From Phil1 sp963643205 (lineage in GTDB: Bacteria > Bacillota > Clostridia > Christensenellales > CAG-138): 25,801 nt of DNA. A model generated the notes under the pieces. The model made no database searches. It had not been told where the DNA came from and saw nothing but the letters and a program-made list of their open reading frames with translations. Made by a program: the position numbers and the translations under genes. Where the stretch lies: NCBI GenBank assembly GCA_963643205.1, contig CAVIJJ010000023.1, positions 1-25,801 of the forward strand, in the 5' to 3' direction. This document shows, piece by piece, positions 15,991 through 23,898 of this stretch (positions within the stretch are counted from its first letter, which is position 1; each line of letters starts with the position of its first letter).

Positions 15991-16560
15991 TTATCTGTGG
16001 GGCATTTCGTCGTATGCCGCGCGCGGTCCGCCAACATATTTCGGCCTTGTACGCGCCATTGTAACGTTCGCCTCGCCTATGTGACGGGTCTTGGCGTGAA
16101 CCGGAACAACAACCGGATGCAGATGCATTCCGATGAACGTGCCGCCTATATCCATGCCGGCGCTCGCCCTGCCGCGAAGATCCTCCACCATTACATGATC
16201 CTCAAAGCGCGCCACGGCTTCCATTGAGAATGCGCCGCCCGCGTGCAGCTGCGGCTTTACCCACACCTGCTGAAGCTGATACTTTTCCATGCACTCGCGC
16301 TCAACTACGAGGCAGCGATTAAGATGCTCGCAGCACTGCACGGCAAGATAAAGCCCATGTTCCTTTACCTTTGGCAGTACGGCATCCATAATTGCCTTTG
16401 CGGCCTCAACGCTTGAGCCGGTGCCTATAAGCTTGCCCATAACCTCGCTTGTGGAGCAGCCCACAACCAATATGTCGCCCTTTTTAAGGGTATCGGCGGC
16501 GTAAAGCAGCTCGTCTATCGCGGCGTTGGCCTGCGCGTTTATGCTTTCATATGTGCTCAT
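15991..16560 (-). CDS. YwlG/TIGR01440 (UPF0340) family protein
   Basis: A 189-residue cytoplasmic protein of the TIGR01440 family (B. subtilis YwlG), recognised from GDILVVGCSTSEVMG, YLAVQCCEHLNRCLVVE and the SAGMDIGGTFIGMHLHPV segment. The length equals the family norm. The biochemical function is not established. The start at 16560 follows AGGAGG by 8 bases; the longer open frame to 16692 crosses the promoter and is not real. No GC-rich terminator lies between its stop and the promoter of the structured RNA, only an A/T-only inverted repeat. Confidence 0.9.
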   Translation of the reverse strand: MSTYESINAQANAAIDELLYAADTLKKGDILVVGCSTSEVMGKLIGTGSSVEAAKAIMDAVLPKVKEHGLYLAVQCCEHLNRCLVVERECMEKYQLQQVWVKPQLHAGGAFSMEAVARFEDHVMVEDLRGRASAGMDIGGTFIGMHLHPVVVPVHAKTRHIGEANVTMARTRPKYVGGPRAAYDEMPHR

Positions 16561-16597
16561 ATGTTTTTCCTCCTTTTTGCCCTGTACAAGCGGAATA

Positions 16598-16626
16598 ATT
16601 ATAGCACAAAAGCACAGCCGTAGCAA
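16598..16626 (-). promoter_or_regulatory. Promoter of the ywlG-like gene
   Basis: On the minus strand, TTGCTA (16626-16621) and TATAAT (16603-16598) are separated by 17 bases, 38 bases before the start codon. The rest of the gap (16627-16820) shows nothing I can support. Confidence 0.75.
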
Positions 16627-16817
16627 AAAATATAAATTATAACTGCTAATGACGCATACATCTTTGGCTCTAATTTTTGCAGTCTGCTCCAAATCAGTTC
16701 AAATAAGTAAGGATAAAGTTCATCAAGTCAAGACAAATTATAGCTAACCAAGCGAAGCTTTCCGTATGCGAAATCATTATTCTATAACAGCACCTTAATT
16801 TTGCACACTTAACTTAA

Positions 16818-16850
16818 TTGAAAATGCCCGCCTTTTTCAAGGCGGGCATT
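16818..16850 (-). terminator. Terminator after the C39-like surface gene
   Basis: A perfect 10-bp stem, AATGCCCGCC (16823-16832) with GGCGGGCATT (16841-16850), has an 8-base loop. It lies about 30 bases past the stop codon of the surface protein. The T run on the minus strand is short (TTTTC), so strength is moderate. Confidence 0.75.
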
Positions 16851-16882
16851 GCTGTTAAGAGCTTTATATTTGACTGTCCATT

Positions 16883-19800
16883 TTAACGGGATTGTCTCCT
16901 GCGGCAAACGGCAAGCAGTACTATCGCCGCCGCTATACACACAAATGGCAGTACGCTCTCCGCCGCGCCGGTCTGCGGGGGCAGAGGAATTGTGGCATTG
17001 CTTATGCTGACGGGCTCAAGCCTCGTATCAAGCAGCTTAAGCGCGTCCTCTATTTCCTTAAGGGATGTCGCGAAGCCTATCCTTGCGGTCGCTTTTCTCG
17101 CTATTTCCTTTGCCTGCTTATAAACGTCCGTTCCGGCGCTTGAAAGATACTTGTTTACAAGCTCGAGAGCGTTTTCCTTCTTCGCCTCAAGCTTGTCCTC
17201 GGATACGATATCTGCGGTATATGTTATGCCGTTGTTGCGTATAACGTACAGGTTCACGGTGTCGCCCGCGGCAATCTTTTCCGTCAGCTCATCGGACAGA
17301 TTAAGCGTTCCATCGCTGTTTACGGTAATGTCGTAATAGAACTTGTTGGCGGAAAGCTTCTTGCCGGCCTTAACCTCGCTCGCGAGCGTGTACGCTATAA
17401 CGCCGCAGCCGGAAACGGAGTCCTTGCCGGATGTGAAGCTTTCGGGCAGGGTTATATTCTCGCCGTCCTCGGCAAGCTGAATGGTTTTGCTGTCAATCAT
17501 CTTAGCAGCCACGGGTACGCGCACAACGGAGGAAGTCTTTACTTTTTTGCCTACAACGTACATCACGCCGCGGGGATTGCCGTTGTTGTAACTTGATATG
17601 GCGGTTGAAAGTTCATCAGCCGTGCAGGTTCCGAATACGGCGCCGCTTTCAAGCTCGCTTGTGTCGCCCCTCGGGCAAAGCGTTTTGAATATAACCGTTC
17701 CGTCGGGTTGCGTTTCGTATGCGTAAACTATAACCTGACTTGTACTGCTGCTGTTTGTGGTATCAAGCTTGCCGCCGTGTACATAAAGGCCGACTATGTT
17801 GCCGTCCGCTATAGCCTGCTGTATAAGCGTGGGGTTGGCGCCATACTGAGTATAAGCCTTATGCCCAAACAAACCGGCTTTGAATATGGTGTAAGCCCAG
17901 TTGCCCCAGTCGGTGTTGAAGTCATAGCCGTTCAGAGCCACTTCCTCAAACAAAGCATTGGAACCTTCGCTGTTTACCATCATAAGCATCATGTTCTCAA
18001 AGCGCCAGCCTGCCATGCCGCTCGCGTGGCCGTAAGCGCTTGTCGCGGTAACGTCTATTGACGCGGAAGCCGGCAGGTTGTCTGCGGATGTGCTGCCTGT
18101 GTATACCGCTTCGCTCGGGTCGTAGGTGGACTTTTTATAGGTGAAGTTAATTCCAAATACGGTTGGTACGTTGCCATCCTCATCGGCGCGGAGTTTTACG
18201 CGGAATTGAACATCCTTAACGTTGGCTATGGAACTGCTGCCGAGTACCGTGAGTATATCTGTGCTGAGATTAAGGTCAGCGCCCTTTTCGGCGTTGGACA
18301 TGCTGGCTATGCCGGAGCCGAACTTGCCCCAGGTGAACCAGTCGCTCCACGCTCCCTCGGCACGCTCCGCTATCGCGCGAACCTGAAGCTCAACGCTGGA
18401 AGCGCCGGGCGTAACGGCATTTATGGTGGCCATCAGATACTCCCAAGCCCATTCGTTGGAATAAATGGGAGTTGTGTAAATACCGGAGGTTTCGCCGCTC
18501 GCAAGCGTTATCTCGCCGCTCTTGCGCTTCGCGCCGCCGCTTAACGTGCCTTCGTTAAGGTCAACGTGAACAAGGTTGCCGCTCGTGGCAACGGTTTCAT
18601 AATCCTCGACCACAACCTGCGCCTTGGCGCTTGTCGCAGTAATGGTCGCGGTATAGCGGCGGCCGTTGTTTACCATAGCGTAAACGGTTATCGTGCGGGA
18701 TTCGCCTTCGGGCACGCCGGCTTTATAAAGGGCATCACCCGCGTCAAAGGCCAAATTGCCGTCGTCGTCATTCTTTATTCCGGTGTAGAAGAATGTATTG
18801 TTCGCGCTTACCTGAATGCGGTTGTCATAAACTATGGAGGAATCGCTCGCTACGGATTCGGTGGTCTTTATGCCCTCGATTGTATAGGCCAGAACACCGC
18901 GACCAAGCGTCGCGCGCTTCCCTGACGTAAAGTTGGTAAGATCAACTTTGCTGCCGTTTGATTTAAGCGTGTAAACGTTTGCATCGCCTGTAGCCTCAAG
19001 CGTGGCATCAAGGCGCTTTACGCCGGTTACCGGTGCACCTGCCTCGGGCTCGGCGGATATAACATAAACGGTTCTGGACTGCCAGCACGCGTCAAAGTAT
19101 TTCCACTGGTAGCGGTGGAAGGACGTGGCGTCGCTTCCGGAGTAAGTATCGCTGGATATAAGATACAGGCTATCAAAATTGCTTGTGTCGCCACCTTCAA
19201 ACTCATAACCTATTATGGTTATAAGGTGGCCGCCGGTTCCGCCGTAGGCACCGGGCAGGTAGGGATAAGAGCTTGTCGAATCGGGGCTGTATGTAACGGA
19301 AAGACCAACGCTGCGGCCGTTGGCAAGCTCCTGAAGAACAATGTTTATGTCGCCGTACTGCAGATAGGAATTGTAGCCGTATAAGCCAGCGGCGGAAACG
19401 CAGTAAGCCCAGTTGCCAAAGCCGTAATTAAAGTCCTGCACGGAAAGCGCCAGCTCCTCGGGCAAAATGTCAAGCTCCGGGTCGCGCGCGTTGAGCATTA
19501 CGGATATGGTGGAGGGGCTGCATATGCTGCCGCCTATCTCGGGATCACGTATCATCTGCGAATACGCGGGGGATGCGTTCATCTTTGATGCGGGCAGAGT
19601 GGCAACGGGGGTTTCGGCATAAGCCGTAACAACGTCCCCACCCTTTACGGAGAAGCAGAACTGCCTCAGCACAGGTGACTGCAGCGACGCGTTGTCGCGG
19701 CGGAGCACCGCGCGGAACTGAGCCTTTGTTATTGTGCCGCCGGGGATATATTCGTCTATAGAATCGTCGTCATTGCATCCGCGAAGAATGCTCATGCCGT

Positions 19801-20167
19801 ATTTGCCCCAGGAGAACCATTCGTCCCACGTGTCGTTGGTATACGCGCGGGCGTATATCTCAACGTGGGTGCCGTCGTAAATGGCGGCGTTCCAGGAGGA
19901 TGTCATTTTATAAAAGTCGGCTATTTTGTATACTGCGGAGGTGAATGTGCCCTCGGTAACGCCGTCGGCAAGAGCGACCGCGCCGTTTCCTACGGCGGTC
20001 AGCACAAGACCGCTCATCTCTCCTGCGTTAAAGTCGGCTTCCGTTGTAATCTTGATCAGGTTTATTGCCGTAGCGTCTATTTCCCCGTACTCGGCCAAAA
20101 CTGCCGCGGGTACAATGCAGAACGCCATCAGCAATGCCAAAATCAGTGCCAATAGTTTTCGTTTCAT
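16883..20167 (-). CDS. Sortase-anchored surface protein with tandem C39-like peptidase units, second one degenerate
   Basis: A 1094-residue protein with a signal peptide (about 1-25). A two-fold repeat covers about residues 35-510 and 525-990. Each unit has a beta-rich domain (DEWFSWGKYG, SDWFTWGKFG), a C39_2-like peptidase domain and a linker ending in TSGK...GVxAYT. In unit 1 the catalytic pair is Cys216 (GGSICSPSTISVML) and His314 (GTGGHLITIIGYE), with Asp340 a possible third residue. In unit 2 the aligned positions are Arg722 and Ser810, so it should be inactive, although the GNWAY and GLFGHKAYTQYG core is kept. The C-terminus has PLPPQTG at 1061-1067, a hydrophobic stretch and RRRQSR, a sortase signal with Pro in place of the usual Leu if PPQTG is the pentapeptide. 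A GGAG site precedes the ATG. The substrate is unknown. Confidence 0.85.
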   Translation of the reverse strand: MKRKLLALILALLMAFCIVPAAVLAEYGEIDATAINLIKITTEADFNAGEMSGLVLTAVGNGAVALADGVTEGTFTSAVYKIADFYKMTSSWNAAIYDGTHVEIYARAYTNDTWDEWFSWGKYGMSILRGCNDDDSIDEYIPGGTITKAQFRAVLRRDNASLQSPVLRQFCFSVKGGDVVTAYAETPVATLPASKMNASPAYSQMIRDPEIGGSICSPSTISVMLNARDPELDILPEELALSVQDFNYGFGNWAYCVSAAGLYGYNSYLQYGDINIVLQELANGRSVGLSVTYSPDSTSSYPYLPGAYGGTGGHLITIIGYEFEGGDTSNFDSLYLISSDTYSGSDATSFHRYQWKYFDACWQSRTVYVISAEPEAGAPVTGVKRLDATLEATGDANVYTLKSNGSKVDLTNFTSGKRATLGRGVLAYTIEGIKTTESVASDSSIVYDNRIQVSANNTFFYTGIKNDDDGNLAFDAGDALYKAGVPEGESRTITVYAMVNNGRRYTATITATSAKAQVVVEDYETVATSGNLVHVDLNEGTLSGGAKRKSGEITLASGETSGIYTTPIYSNEWAWEYLMATINAVTPGASSVELQVRAIAERAEGAWSDWFTWGKFGSGIASMSNAEKGADLNLSTDILTVLGSSSIANVKDVQFRVKLRADEDGNVPTVFGINFTYKKSTYDPSEAVYTGSTSADNLPASASIDVTATSAYGHASGMAGWRFENMMLMMVNSEGSNALFEEVALNGYDFNTDWGNWAYTIFKAGLFGHKAYTQYGANPTLIQQAIADGNIVGLYVHGGKLDTTNSSSTSQVIVYAYETQPDGTVIFKTLCPRGDTSELESGAVFGTCTADELSTAISSYNNGNPRGVMYVVGKKVKTSSVVRVPVAAKMIDSKTIQLAEDGENITLPESFTSGKDSVSGCGVIAYTLASEVKAGKKLSANKFYYDITVNSDGTLNLSDELTEKIAAGDTVNLYVIRNNGITYTADIVSEDKLEAKKENALELVNKYLSSAGTDVYKQAKEIARKATARIGFATSLKEIEDALKLLDTRLEPVSISNATIPLPPQTGAAESVLPFVCIAAAIVLLAVCRRRQSR

Positions 20168-20429
20168 TCGTTAATATGCTCCTTCCTGCATTTTACTTTA
20201 TAAAACGGTTATAATTACGGATTCAATGCTGAAAACCGATAATTATCAATATAATAATATAGAGTTTTACCCACGCGGGTGATGAAAATGCTTGTGCAAA
20301 AATGGTTTTTTGGTTTAATAAAGCAGACACGATACTGCGCTAACTGAGAAGATTTTAGCAGAGAAGCGGGTTGTATTCAAGCTTTTTCCAAACATATTTG
20401 ACATTACCATAACAAAAAATATACTGCCG
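20168..20429. other. Divergent intergenic region
   Basis: This gap lies between the leftward C39-like gene and the rightward epimerase promoter. It is AT-rich near 20200-20270. I see no coding frame, no RNA gene and no promoter with both hexamers for the leftward gene; only its GGAAGGAG site just before 20167 is clear. Confidence 0.6.
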
Positions 20430-20459
20430 TTGAAAAAAGGTATGCGGCCGTGTTATAAT
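20430..20459 (+). promoter_or_regulatory. Promoter of the epimerase-reductase operon
   Basis: TTGAAA (20430-20435) and TATAAT (20454-20459) are 18 bases apart and 45 bases before the start codon at 20505. Confidence 0.75.
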
Positions 20460-20504
20460 TTGGGCAATCCACTTTTTATTAAGGTGTCAAAAAAGGAGTC
20501 AACC

Positions 20505-21602
20505 ATGAAAATTACAGAAGTCCGGCTCGGAATGATTTCCGTGCCGCTGCGTGTACCCTTCAAGACCGCCCTGCGCTCCGTAAACAGCGTTGAAGACGTG
20601 GTGGTTGAAATTCACACCGACACAGGTGCCGTGGGCTTTGGCGAGGCGCCACCGACCGGCGTTATAACCGGCGACACCACCGGCGCTATAATCGGCGCGC
20701 TTAAGGATCACATTATAAAAACCCTTGTAGGCCGCGACATAGACGACTTTGAAAGCGTTACAAAGGCGCTTAACGGCTGCATAGTTCACAACACCTCCGC
20801 CCGCGCGGCCGCAGACATGGCCCTTTGGGATCTTTATGGCCAGCTTCATAAGATTCCTGTTTATAAACTGCTTGGCGGCGGACGCAACAGCATAGTTACG
20901 GACATTACCATAAGCGTAAACAAGCCCGAGGAAATGCAGCGCGACGCCATAAACGCCGTTGAGCGCGGCTACGACTGCCTTAAGGTAAAGGTAGGCAGCG
21001 ATCCTTCGCTGGATGTTGCGCGCCTGAGCGCCATTCGTGAGGTTGTGCCCAAGGATATATGCATCCGCATAGACGCCAACCAGGGCTGGACTCCCAAGCA
21101 GGCCGTTCGTATACTGAACGACATGCAGGACAGGGGCCTTGACATAGAGTTTGTTGAGCAGCCCGTAAAGGCGCTTGACCTTGACGGAATGAAATACGTT
21201 ACCGAGCGCAGCTACGTGCCCGTACTGGCGGACGAGAGCGTATTCAGTCCCGCAGACGCGCTGAAGATCATGCAGATGGGCGCGGCGGACATGGTAAACA
21301 TAAAGCTTATGAAGTGCGCCGGCATAACCAACGCCCTTAAGATTGCCTCCGCAGCCGAGGTTTACGGCGTGGAATGCATGATAGGCTGCATGCTTGAGGC
21401 CAAGATAAGCGTTACCGCGGCCGTGCATCTTGCGTGCGCCAAGAGCATAATAACCAAGATTGACCTTGACGGCCCCGTTCTCTGCAAGGAAGACCCCATC
21501 ATCGGCGGCGCCGTATTCAACGAAAAGATGATTTCGCTGCCCAATGAACCCGGCCTTGGCATAAAGGGTATTGAGGAAGGCAAGATACATTACATCGACT
21601 AA
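20505..21602 (+). CDS. L-Ala-D/L-Glu (dipeptide) epimerase, enolase superfamily
   Basis: A 365-residue enzyme closely resembling B. subtilis YkfB. It keeps the family residues: Thr135 (TDITIS), Lys160 and Lys162 (KVKVG), metal ligands Asp190 (DANQGW), Glu218 (EQP) and Asp243 (ADES), catalytic Lys267 (NIKLMK), and the DxD pair Asp320/Asp322 that binds the substrate amino group. GCMLE near 294-298 is also typical. It epimerises the glutamate of L-Ala-D-Glu released from murein peptides, allowing their reuse; it acts in the cytoplasm. I chose the ATG at 20505 because AAAGGAG lies 7 bases before it. The longer frame from 20430 would overlap the promoter. An aldo/keto reductase follows 39 bases downstream. 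Confidence 0.93.
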   Translation: MKITEVRLGMISVPLRVPFKTALRSVNSVEDVVVEIHTDTGAVGFGEAPPTGVITGDTTGAIIGALKDHIIKTLVGRDIDDFESVTKALNGCIVHNTSARAAADMALWDLYGQLHKIPVYKLLGGGRNSIVTDITISVNKPEEMQRDAINAVERGYDCLKVKVGSDPSLDVARLSAIREVVPKDICIRIDANQGWTPKQAVRILNDMQDRGLDIEFVEQPVKALDLDGMKYVTERSYVPVLADESVFSPADALKIMQMGAADMVNIKLMKCAGITNALKIASAAEVYGVECMIGCMLEAKISVTAAVHLACAKSIITKIDLDGPVLCKEDPIIGGAVFNEKMISLPNEPGLGIKGIEEGKIHYID

Positions 21603-21641
21603 TTCTTCCTTAAAAAAGAAAGCAAAGGAGGCTGCGTAAAC

Positions 21642-22760
21642 ATGGACTATCGCGAAATGGCGGGAAATTCCGTATCGCTGCTGGGCTACGGATGCATGCG
21701 TTTCCCCACCACCGAAAACGGTGAAATAGACGAGGCGCGCGCCGAAAAGCTGCTGCTGCACGCATATGAGCAGGGCATAAACTACTTTGATACCGCATGG
21801 CCTTATCAAAAGGGCAAAAACGAGCCCTTCGTAGGCAAGGTATTAAGCAAGCTTGATCGCCAAAGCTACTATGTGGCCACAAAGCTGCCTATATGGGCCG
21901 TGGAAAGTTTGGATCAGGCAAAGGAAATATTCAACACTCAGCTTGAGCATCTTCAAACGAGCTACATTGACTATTATCTTATTCACGCGCTTGATGCCGC
22001 AAGGTGGGACAAGGTGCTTGAGCTTGGCATTATACCCTTCCTTGAGGAGCAGAAGAGGCTTGGGCGCATAAAGAACATAGGTTTTTCGTTCCATGCCCCG
22101 TACGGTGTATTCAAGCGCATAATAGACTACCGCAAGTGGGACTTTTGCCAGATACAGTTTAACTACATGGACACCGAGCATCAGGCGGGCCTTAAGGGCA
22201 TTGAGTACGCCGAAGGCAAGGGCGTGCCAATGGTTATAATGGAGCCGGTTAAGGGCGGTTCTTTGGCCACGCTTCCCCCCTACGCTTCCGACCCGCTTAC
22301 CGAGGCAACGCCCGGCAAGTCCATGGCATCGTGGGCACTGCGCTATGTGGCAAGCTTTGACAACGTAAAGGTTATACTCAGCGGCATGAGCGACGAGGCT
22401 CAGCTTGACGACAATCTTTCAACCTTCTCACCCTACGAGCCCTTCTCCAACCGCGAAAAGGTTGCCCTGGACGCTGCCATAACCGCGCTTAAGACCAGGC
22501 CCAACAACGGCTGCACGGGCTGCAAATACTGCCTGCCCTGCGCAAGCGGCGTTCAGATTCCGCAGATATTCCGCGTTTGGAACGACTATCAGCGCTACCA
22601 GAACGAGGCTACCGCCGCGGAGGATTATAAGGACATACCCCCGCTCGGACGCGCGCAGAACTGCATACGCTGCGGCATGTGCGAAGAGCGCTGCCCCCAG
22701 GGAATAAAGATTCGCGAGGATCTTAAGACGATCGCCGCGCAGCCCTGGGCAAACGAATAA
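21642..22760 (+). CDS. Aldo/keto reductase with C-terminal Fe-S cysteine clusters
   Basis: A 372-residue protein. Residues 1-285 are an aldo/keto reductase barrel with the catalytic tetrad Asp50, Tyr55, Lys81 and His115. The C-terminal extension has two four-cysteine sets, 291/294/297/300 and 341/344/347/351 with a following Pro, like ferredoxin-type 4Fe-4S sites. Such fusions are common in anaerobic Firmicutes and probably pass electrons to or from the nicotinamide site; the natural substrate is unknown. AAAGGAGG lies 10 bases upstream. It probably shares the promoter of the epimerase, with no terminator in the 39-base gap, and is followed by a clear terminator. Confidence 0.92.
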   Translation: MDYREMAGNSVSLLGYGCMRFPTTENGEIDEARAEKLLLHAYEQGINYFDTAWPYQKGKNEPFVGKVLSKLDRQSYYVATKLPIWAVESLDQAKEIFNTQLEHLQTSYIDYYLIHALDAARWDKVLELGIIPFLEEQKRLGRIKNIGFSFHAPYGVFKRIIDYRKWDFCQIQFNYMDTEHQAGLKGIEYAEGKGVPMVIMEPVKGGSLATLPPYASDPLTEATPGKSMASWALRYVASFDNVKVILSGMSDEAQLDDNLSTFSPYEPFSNREKVALDAAITALKTRPNNGCTGCKYCLPCASGVQIPQIFRVWNDYQRYQNEATAAEDYKDIPPLGRAQNCIRCGMCEERCPQGIKIREDLKTIAAQPWANE

Positions 22761-22773
22761 AAATCAACCGCAA

Positions 22774-22813
22774 GACCGCTGCAACGGCATAACCCGCAGC
22801 GGTCGTTTTATAT
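22774..22813 (+). terminator. Terminator of the epimerase-reductase operon
   Basis: A 9-bp perfect stem, GACCGCTGC (22774-22782) with GCAGCGGTC (22796-22804), is followed by GTTTTATATT. It lies 14 bases past the stop codon. Confidence 0.85.
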
Positions 22814-22864
22814 TCAAAGCAGGCTTTTAAGCGGCGCTCTCGCCCTTTAGCTTGCCGCGCATAC

Positions 22865-22904
22865 AAAAAAGCACCGCCCGGTACTATTCCAAGCGGTGCT
22901 TTTT
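22865..22904 (-). terminator. Terminator after the small TasA-like gene (possibly bidirectional)
   Basis: AGCACCGC (22870-22877) pairs with GCGGTGCT (22893-22900), flanked by an A run on the left and a T run on the right, so it can work for both strands. It lies 18 bases past the stop of the leftward gene at 22922. Confidence 0.85.
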
Positions 22905-22921
22905 ACGTTCTTTGTTTTTAC

Positions 22922-23755
22922 TTACTCTGTAATCTCTTCCCCATTGTTGCCATCGCCGCCTGTTTCGGGAGCGGGTTCAGTGGGGATAAGTATCAATCCG
23001 TCCTGATTCTCGTAATAGTTCGACACGGTCTCCGTGGGTTCTTCGGAGGGCACCGTATTTTCGTCTGTTCCGTCCGTTTCTATCGGCTGTTCCTGCTCGG
23101 GTATTATGCCGCCCGGTTGCGGTACCGATACTGCGTTAGGATCAATTATGATCAAATCTTCGCTTCCATCGTTTTCAGCCGAGACGGCCGCCTGCTCGGG
23201 AGCCGTACCGTATACAAACTCGCTTGTTATAGTGTTCGCTTCGGTTCTGCCGTCGTCAAAGCAGTTTCCCCAGCGGGGATAGAACTCTATTTTCGTTTCT
23301 GCGGGGACATGCGCGGTAAACGTAAGGGAATTGCCTACAATAATCTGCTCCGTATAGTATATTTCTTCGCCTATAACGACCTTGCAGTATCCTGTTGCGC
23401 CGCTGGTGCCGGATGCGGTAAGCGTTATCACGCAGGTATTGATTTGCGCCCGGTCGGACTGTACCGCCGAATCGGTATTCTGCGCGGCCTGCACCGTATA
23501 AGAATTTCCTTCGTTTTGGAGCGCAATCTCCGTTTCTTCGTTAATCTTACAGTTAAGCGTATATGACGGCGTGGTTATAGTTGCCGTTGCGGTGGAAACA
23601 GAGACGCTGAACCAGGCCCAGCTTATTCCGCAAAGGCAAACCATGCAGGCAAATATGGCAAAAACAGAAGGGGCTAAAATATGGAAAAGCCCTTCAGTTT
23701 GCTTTTCGTTCTTCGTTTGCTTTGGCCTGTTTTTCTGCCGCTGATACAGCCGCAT
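22922..23755 (-). CDS. TasA/SipW-type secreted protein with acidic tail
   Basis: A 277-residue protein with a basic 20-residue start and a hydrophobic segment at about 24-47, running into ISWAWFSVSVST. This recalls the SipW-dependent signal of TasA and camelysin proteins (AWF followed by a small polar residue), although the next residue is Ser rather than the usual Thr-Asp. Residues about 60-185 are beta-rich with SGTSGATGYCKV and WGNCFDDG. Residues about 190-277 are Pro/Glu/Thr-rich and acidic, ending near the stop with no sortase motif. The function is unknown; a surface or matrix component is inferred from its neighbours. AAAAGGAG lies 9 bases before the ATG. No promoter is clear in the 143-base gap upstream, so it may be read from the gene before it. 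Confidence 0.72.
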   Translation of the reverse strand: MRLYQRQKNRPKQTKNEKQTEGLFHILAPSVFAIFACMVCLCGISWAWFSVSVSTATATITTPSYTLNCKINEETEIALQNEGNSYTVQAAQNTDSAVQSDRAQINTCVITLTASGTSGATGYCKVVIGEEIYYTEQIIVGNSLTFTAHVPAETKIEFYPRWGNCFDDGRTEANTITSEFVYGTAPEQAAVSAENDGSEDLIIIDPNAVSVPQPGGIIPEQEQPIETDGTDENTVPSEEPTETVSNYYENQDGLILIPTEPAPETGGDGNNGEEITE

Positions 23756-23790
23756 TACCGTGCGCTCCTTTTCGTGTATTTACGCTTTGA

Positions 23791-23831
23791 GCAATCAAAA
23801 GGCGCAGCTTTTAATTGTACCCTTTGATTGC
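23791..23831. repeat. Inverted repeat GCAATCAAA..TTTGATTGC
   Basis: GCAATCAAAAGG (23791-23802) and CCTTTGATTGC (23821-23831) are complementary except for one bulged A, with an 18-base loop. The structure abuts the GC-rich hairpin at 23829-23874, so together they fill most of the gap between the two TasA-like genes. Confidence 0.65.
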
Positions 23832-23874
23832 CCCTCCGCCCGAAGGCGGAGAGGACTTGGAAACTAATTGATTA
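23829..23874. repeat. GC-rich hairpin repeat, copy 1
   Basis: TGCCCCTCCGCC and GGCGGAGAGGACTTGGAAA flank a 4-base loop. The same two blocks recur at 25634-25676. The stem is CTCCGCC/GGCGGAG, extended past one mismatch. It lies in the 3' region of the TasA-like gene that ends at 23899. Confidence 0.8.
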
Positions 23875-23898
23875 CAGCTAAACTGCAAATAGCTTTAA

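Noticed and set aside
15991..16692. Longer 233-residue form of the YwlG-like protein
   Set aside because: The extension crosses a clear promoter and an AGGAGG site that serves the ATG at 16560.
20269..20280. Short inverted repeat ACCC-ACGC-GGGT as a possible operator
   Set aside because: The arms are only 4 bp and are not extended by the flanks; this is expected by chance.
20499..21809. Open frame of 436 codons on the minus strand
   Set aside because: It is antisense to the epimerase and reductase, which have full active-site sets and good ribosome binding sites. Its translation is low-complexity Tyr/Ala/His-rich, as expected from reverse reading of biased codons.
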